From the NCBI GenBank assembly GCA_013054445.1, contig JAAMPI010000879.1, positions 1 to 23,787 of the forward strand: 23,787 nucleotides of DNA, given 5' to 3'. Below are positions 18,224 to 23,787 of the stretch, one piece after another. The translations under genes were made by a program, and so were the position numbers. The first letter of the stretch is position 1, and each line of letters opens with the position of its first letter. Below the pieces are notes generated by a model that saw only the letters and a list, made by a program, of their open reading frames with translations, did not search any database and had not been told where the DNA came from. Source of the stretch: Cudoniella acicularis. Its lineage: Eukaryota; Ascomycota; Leotiomycetes; Helotiales; Helotiaceae.

Positions 18224-19943
18224 ATGTCATCTTCCAGTCACTTCAGGACGTCTAGTGATCGCAGCGATCGCAGCGATGACGAGAAGAACATTGGCAGAGT
18301 CGATATATACAACGCCGACCTTCCAGCGGATCCCGATGCCCATTTGACGGCCGCTGAGAAGGCTGAGATTGTACGTCTTCACCTTTCTTAGCTCGAAAAC
18401 CCTGCTAACATTCACTAGGATCGAAAGCTTGTCCGCAAGCTCGATATCCAATTAATCCCATGGGTGAGTAAAATCCTATTCCTAGCCATTTTCACATTCT
18501 GACACTTCTCTAGCTTTGCATGCTGTATCTCTTGTCTTTCCTCGATCGAACAAATATTGGCAATGCAAAGATCGGTGGCTTGCAGAAGAGTCTCGGCAAC
18601 ATGTCAACTGGAAAATACAATGCAGCTTTGTCAATATTTTTCGTCTCGTACGCGCTATTTGAGCCACTGGCAAATGTTCTGCTCAAGCGGATGCGACCCT
18701 CCATCTTCATTCCGATTATCATGTACGAGTACCCTTCCCAGCTCCAAGTTCCGCTACTAATAATTAAAAGGGTGATCTGGGGTGCCTGTATGACATCGAT
18801 GGGATATGTACAGAACTGGAATGGACTCATGACAGCTCGTTTCTTCCTCGGGTTAGCAGAGGCTGGCCTCTATCCTGGCGTCAACTACTTTCTCTCATGC
18901 TGGTACAAGCGCAGTGAGTTTGGCGTTCGAGCTGTAAGTGTGCCCAACCCTTTCCCCTCATTTTAATACTAACCTATAAATAGGCAATCTTTTTCTCGGC
19001 TGCTGCTGTGTCCGGCTCTTTCGGCGGTCTTCTTGCGGCTGCCATCACTAAGATGGGCGGGCTTGGAGGCCGGCCTGGATGGGCTTGGATCTTCATTCTC
19101 GAAGGTCTCCTCACAATCGTTTTTGGGATCCTGTCATTCTTTTTTGTTCATGACTTCCCGGATACTGCCACCTTCCTCACTGAGCAAGACCGCGCCCGTG
19201 TCATTCGCCGACTCAAGCTTGATAATCAATCAAGTGCTGAGCATGAGGAATTCAAGATGGCCTACTTTTGGTCGGCTGTCAAGGACTGGAAAATGTACAT
19301 GGGCATGTTCATCTATATGGGTGCAGACATGCCACTCTACGCTTTTTCATTATTCCTCCCATCGATTGTGAGTGGTATGGGTTACAAAGATGCAACCACT
19401 GCTCAACTTATGACCGTTCCACCATACGCATGTGCAGCGGTTCTTACCATTATCGTTGGAATCTACGCCGATCGCACTGGAAGGAGGGGACTTTGCAATA
19501 TTTTCATTCCTATGATTGGTGTTGCAGGATTCGGCATGCTTCTCGGGTCTAATCAACCCCACGTGAAGTACGCGGGCACATTTTTGGGCGCCCTCGGAAT
19601 CTATCCCTGCATCGCCAACACAATTTCGTGGGTGAGCAACAATATTGAAGGCTCTTACAAACGCGGAATCGTGCTTGGATTTGTCATTGGATGGGGGAAT
19701 ATCAACGGGATTGTTAGCAGCAATATCTTCTTTCAAGCGCCACAATACACCGTTGGCCATGCGACAATCATGGCCTACATGACTGCATCCTTGGTCCTTG
19801 GGAGCACTCTAATGCATTTCCTTCTCAAACGGGAGAATGCAGCTCGACTTGCGGGAAAGAGAGATTACTTAGTCGAGGGCTTGTCCAAGAAGGAGGCTGA
19901 AGCTCTTGGTGATAACAGGCCAGATTTTCTGTATACCACTTAA
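18224..19943 (+). CDS. MFS transporter, Dal5 / anion:cation symporter type
   Basis: Five exons, 18224-18370, 18419-18463, 18514-18722, 18771-18933 and 18984-19943, with introns of 48-50 bp, give 507 residues, normal for the family. After a hydrophilic N-terminus with an SDR repeat, the first membrane helix carries LDRTNIGNA (residues 74-82), the signature of fungal allantoate/nicotinate/vitamin-type permeases. Further marks are FFLGLAEAGLYPGVNY, CWYKRSE, SGSFGGLLAAAI and the cytoplasmic loop motif ADRTGRRG. About 12 membrane helices are expected, in the plasma membrane, importing a small organic anion; the substrate is unknown. Intron 3 (18723-18770) is 48 bp long with no stop, so an unspliced reading stays open and would insert 16 residues; splicing restores the family sequence. 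The start is the first ATG in a CATCAACATG context. Confidence 0.92.
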
Positions 19944-20340
19944 TTTGGATCTTGGAAAGTTCTGGTGGCTGCGGGTTCTGATGGACACAAATTTGCAGGG
20001 CGGAAACATCTTCCTTTCGTTTGAATCGAAAATTCCTTTTTGTTTACAGTCTTCACTGCTCAGATATTCCCCATACCTACAAACAACATAGATGATATTT
20101 AAAACTACCTTTTACGTTCTTTTCCTTAAGTGCAAACAAGCAAATAATCAATTTAACAAAGTTTTCTGATTGCAGTCTTGGTCGGATGAACATGAGCCCG
20201 CAACACCTGATGTTTGGCTCAGAAGCACCAAGACGACGAGATCTGATGCACTCAGCCGCTGCAGGTGGTCAAGAGTCAATCGTCAGCTTTCGCTTTTTCA
20301 TGCACATGCGGGAATCCTTTGATGGTGTAACACCAACAGG
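19944..20340. other. 3' flank of the MFS gene
   Basis: No gene or repeat was recognised. The minus-strand cysteine-rich frame ends at its right edge. Confidence 0.4.
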
Positions 20341-20640
20341 CTAAAGAGGCTCTAGATCGGGCTGCAGCTGCACGAGCAAGGTATCTGTAGTACAACCAGT
20401 AAATGTATCTTTATTGTTGCCGGGCGGGAAGACGCAGCCGCTAAGTCCTGGGGTCAAAAAATCATTGGTAGAAAGGTGTACACTACACCATGGAATCTCT
20501 TGAAGTTTATGCGCACAATACCCCGTCGTGTGATGCTGTTTAGGGTCGCAATTCCTTCCCATGTAAAATTTAATTTCTGAAAAATTGCAGCCACAATATT
20601 TCCCAACACAATGTGGTTGTTTTACAACGCGCAAATTCCG
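20341..20640 (-). CDS. Eight-cysteine open frame without ATG (possible exon or relic)
   Basis: On the minus strand the frame is open from just after a TGA (20643-20641) to a TAG at 20343-20341, about 99 codons. It has eight cysteines spaced x4, x1, x12, x10, x9, x16 and x13, plus several Gly/Pro/Thr, a profile like a small secreted disulfide protein. The only ATG in it (about 20558) would drop three cysteines. A strong acceptor-like TTTTTCAG lies inside, just before that point. Farther upstream (20890-20687, minus strand) another frame without ATG holds a hydrophobic run (FWILAVCVRVVFPFPV) that could be a signal peptide, but I found no join that keeps the frame. It could be a multi-exon gene that I cannot resolve, or a pseudogene. 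Confidence 0.3.
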   Translation of the reverse strand, partial: RNLRVVKQPHCVGKYCGCNFSEIKFYMGRNCDPKQHHTTGYCAHKLQEIPWCSVHLSTNDFLTPGLSGCVFPPGNNKDTFTGCTTDTLLVQLQPDLEPL

Positions 20641-20959
20641 TCAAAGTTGATGGTGCGACCACCACAGGATTGTGGCTTACCTATTCTTAACTTTGTATTT
20701 CCTCGGAATTTCGGGCTTTATTATTATCAGCTGCTCTGTTATACGTTGTACCTGTGTACCATGTGATATCCAGGCCTAGTCGTACATCTGCTGCAAACGG
20801 CTGGACGGGAAAGGGAAACACAACCCTCACGCAAACAGCAAGAATCCAGAAGGAAGGATAATGTGGATGACAGCTGCCGTGTAATTCCAAGTATCTTATC
20901 TTGATTCCATAGCTAGTGGATGAAGCTTCCTTTGCATCTGAAATCTAGTGGTCAGTCAG

Positions 20960-21578
20960 CGACGCTTCACAAAAAAAGCAGGCCATCCACCCGCACTTGC
21001 AGCTCCGGGAGGACCCTAAGCGTTTCAAGTGACACTTGCTTACCACGGGGCAAGCTATCTACGGGTGGGCTGGCCGGAAAGGGTGGCTGGAAAAGCAAGT
21101 CCGCCTTAACTTCACTCATCCGTATCGTCCTGTTATTATCCGTTGTCAGTTACTGATTCCCATTTCACCACACCATCTCAAACTCAACAACTGAAAGTCG
21201 ATCATATCCAAGAGGTTGGTCTCGGCATCGGCAGTTAGGGGGGAAAGGAGGCAAGCACAATTCAGACAACGTCATTGGCATCGGATTGTCGACGGACCTG
21301 CAGGATGAAGTGGAAGAAACCTGAAGCAGTTCATCTGTTCGTTCCCAAGCTCCAAGATGGAATACGGAAGCATGCTGATATCGGATGCAAGAAGTCAATA
21401 TATGAATGCTGCCCCCTTTCCAGCATCCACTTCCCATTCCCTTCTTTCACCTCCCGTATTCTCTAATCCAGAGATGAGATGAAGTGAAGCTTAAAATAAG
21501 TTTCAGCTCCGAGCCCTATCTCACTGCTGCCGCTCTCTTGTACAATACATATCACCGCTGCCACTCACCACAACAAAG
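20960..21578. other. 5' flank of the GPCR gene
   Basis: No supported gene. The last 100 bp are C/T- and CA-rich, leading to a CAACAAAGATGG start context. Short open frames here lack family features. Confidence 0.4.
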
Positions 21579-23050
21579 ATGGGAGGCTTAACAGAATCCC
21601 AAATCGAAACTCTGATTGTCATCGAGCGAGTCACGGCTTGTATTTCAGTTTCCGGAACACTCATTCTAATCTCAACATTCATCCTGATCAAGGAATTCCG
21701 GACACTCTCTAACACGTTAATTTTCTACGCCTCGTTCGCCAATATATTTGCTAATGTCGCCGCGCTCATTGGGGGTTCGGCCTTGTCCCAGGTCAATGGA
21801 GGCTTATGTCAATTCCAGGCGTTCTTGTTGGAAATGTAAGCCACTTGCTTCATTCTGTTGGTTGTTTGATGAGGCTGACAATGAGCAGGTTCATGCAGTC
21901 AGATCCGATGTGGTCTTGCGCCATGGCTATCAATGTTTACCTGGTTTTCTTCCGTCGCTTCGATGCCAGTCGTCTGAAAAGACTTTATTGGTATTACGGA
22001 TGCATATGTTACGGCTTGCCCTTCATCCCGGCAGTGTTCTGTCTTTTCTACAAAACATCCTCCAAAGGAAAGATGTACGGAAATGCTACAGTAAGCAATC
22101 AGCCTACCAGCCTCGGAAGACCCCACTAATATAACGCACAGTTATGGTGCTGGATCGACAATGACTGGGCCGCAATACGAATCTACTCCTACTATGCCCC
22201 CATCTGGATCGCGATCCTCCTCGCCCTAATAATCTACCTCCGTGTCGGCGTCGAAATTTTCCAAAAGCGCTCCCAGCTCCGCGCCATGGACTCAGGCGTC
22301 TGCCCATCTACATCCGACCCTCCTTCTTTCACCGGCATCCGCACAACCGACATCGAAGTGACATCCGATGCCTGGAAAGCTCCCTCTCTCGAAACTCCAG
22401 CACCCATACACTCCCCTCGACTGAGAGATGCACCTGCACAAGTCAATGAGGTTAAGAATGCGTACAGCATTACGATTTCGGCAAGAGATTCGAGGTATAT
22501 GAAGAGGGATAGCAAGTTCCTTGCAATGACACCAAGGTCGTTTGCCTTCCCCAAGAGACCCAGTTCCATGGATAAGATCAAGTGGGCGTACACAAAGTGC
22601 GCTATGCTTTTTGCCATTTCAATTCTCATCACTTGGGTTCCGGCTTCCGTGAATAGGGTTTACGGGTTACGATATCCTGCGGATCCGTCTTTTGCGCTTA
22701 ATATTGGGAGTGCAATTGTATTACCATTACAAGGGTTTTGGAATACGGTTATTTACTTCACAACTAGTTTGGCTATATGCAAGAGTATATGGGGGCGATG
22801 GAGGGACAATGGGTGGAGCTGGATTAGGAGACGTGATGATGGGAGTGGAGGCTTGGGAGTTGGAAAGGGAGGAAAGGGCTTTGGGCTGTTTGATGGAAGT
22901 ACAAAGCAGAAGCGCAATGGGGTTATGGTTATTGGGTGGCCGCAGGGGAGGCCGATGGGACTGAGGGGGAAGGAAAGTGATAGTACAGTTGAGCTGTCAC
23001 AGAATCGCAGTGTGGGGTCTTTGGAGGAGTCTTCGGGGAGTTCATTTTGA
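21579..23050 (+). CDS. cAMP-receptor-like (Dicty_CAR/Git3-type) GPCR
   Basis: Three exons, 21579-21835, 21889-22090 and 22142-23050, with 53- and 51-bp introns, give 455 residues. Seven hydrophobic segments are visible at roughly 10-37, 43-65, 78-107, 117-139, 162-190, 302-324 and 337-363. C77 before helix 3 and C156 (LWCWI) before helix 5 are placed for the conserved extracellular disulfide. Helix 5 has YYAPIWIAILLALIIY, and helix 6 begins KWAYTKCAMLF and runs to WVP, typical of fungal receptors related to Dictyostelium cAMP receptors. The third inner loop is long (about 194-300) and Ser/Thr-rich. The tail is Gly/Lys-rich, then acidic and Ser-rich (SLEESSGSSF). It should sit in the plasma membrane and signal through G proteins in nutrient or stress sensing; the ligand is unknown. 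The start is the first ATG before helix 1. Confidence 0.87.
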
Positions 23051-23787
23051 GAGGAAGCATTTTGTGCGTTTGCATATGTCATATTTCTGACTGGCCGTTT
23101 GTCTGCATTTGTGTGCTTGGCTGGCATGAGCGCATTTTGGTCTACATAGCATTAAAAGTAATGTTATCTACCGCATCGCAACAAGAATCAAATCCATATC
23201 ATCAACACCAATGTCTTCAACTCTGCCATCATGACGGGAAAACACAACCCTTCAAACATTTTCCCTTCTCCAAATCCCTCACACCCACAGGATGTCAACA
23301 TCAACGGCAAAAAAAATAAAAGCTCTTGAGCAACAACCGTGTGACCATGACATCAGAACACATCACCACGCACCTTGCCTTATCCATCCCAATATTCGGG
23401 AAAAGAGAGTAAACACATCACTCCCCACTCACTGCATCTTCCACAAGCAACCTCACGGAAAGGAGAGCTGCACTCTTTCGGATCATTCCCGTAAAATTCA
23501 CGGCCCGCGTGCCCAAAAGATGTCGTGTCGTCGGAACCAAGCGATCAGCCACAAACGCGACGCGAGAATGCAACGGGTATATCGCACAGCGCAAGGTTGG
23601 GAAAGGGGAGCCGATTGGCTACCGTTTTCCGCACGGGATCTATGGGCGGGAATAAATGAATTCTGGGGTCTGTTTACGGGACTGGGGGTTGCACTTTAAA
23701 TCTCGATATCAGATCGGATCTGAGGCGGGTGGTGGGAAAATTGCAAGGAAGTGATCGATCTGGGTGTGGTGGTTGTAGTGCTGGGAA
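23051..23787. other. Right-edge intergenic region
   Basis: No supported gene. A 135-codon frame (23292-23699) has no family features. The right end has an ATTGG (inverse CCAAT) at about 23614 and a 15-bp perfect odd palindrome, TCAGATC-G-GATCTGA (23709-23723), so it may be the promoter of a gene beyond the edge. Confidence 0.35.

Noticed and set aside
19350..19760. 136-codon antisense frame inside the MFS gene
   Set aside because: It is a shadow of the permease coding sequence.
23292..23699. 135-codon plus-strand frame near the right edge
   Set aside because: It has no domain, signal or conserved-looking motif, and the region looks like a promoter flank.

Overview
This window looks like nuclear DNA of a filamentous ascomycete (Pezizomycotina). 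The coding genes have short spliceosomal introns (48-64 bp) with GT..CTAAC/CTGAC..AG-type signals. The protein families are typical of the group: an NPP1/NLP necrosis-inducing-like protein, an AflR-type Zn2Cys6 regulator, an NmrA-like reductase, a Dal5-type MFS permease and a cAMP-receptor-like GPCR. The AT-rich tracts and transition-biased repeats resemble the scars of repeat-induced point mutation (RIP). A plant-associated Leotiomycete would fit, but that is inference.

The window has two halves. Positions 1 to about 11.2 kb are gene-poor and repeat-laden. They hold a possible gene 3' end at the left edge, one convincing small secreted cysteine-rich protein gene (1353-1683, minus strand), and then transposon debris: an AT-rich block with an LTR-like unit (5355-5612), a decayed reading frame (about 5762-6592), a helically phased GGTGAG array (6665-6733), and two hAT-type miniature elements. 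Both miniature elements have matching terminal inverted repeats and 8-bp target duplications (7026-7595 and 9149-9614). The second sits at the 3' end of another decayed reading frame, which on the minus strand appears to continue to a poly(A)-like tract.

Positions 11.2 to 23.1 kb are gene-rich and all five main genes lie on the plus strand: the NLP gene (about 11288-12110, no in-frame ATG visible), the AflR-like regulator (12672-13850), the NmrA/isoflavone-reductase-like gene (14500-15751, six exons), the MFS transporter (18224-19943, five exons) and the GPCR (21579-23050, three exons). Exon joins were worked out by hand; every join keeps the frame and restores the family motifs. Between the MFS and GPCR genes, on the minus strand, lies an open frame with eight cysteines and no ATG.

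The regulator, reductase and permease resemble accessory genes of a secondary-metabolite locus, but no backbone synthase is present. One exact match to the AflR operator consensus lies 90 bp upstream of the reductase start. I saw no rRNA, tRNA or CRISPR array.
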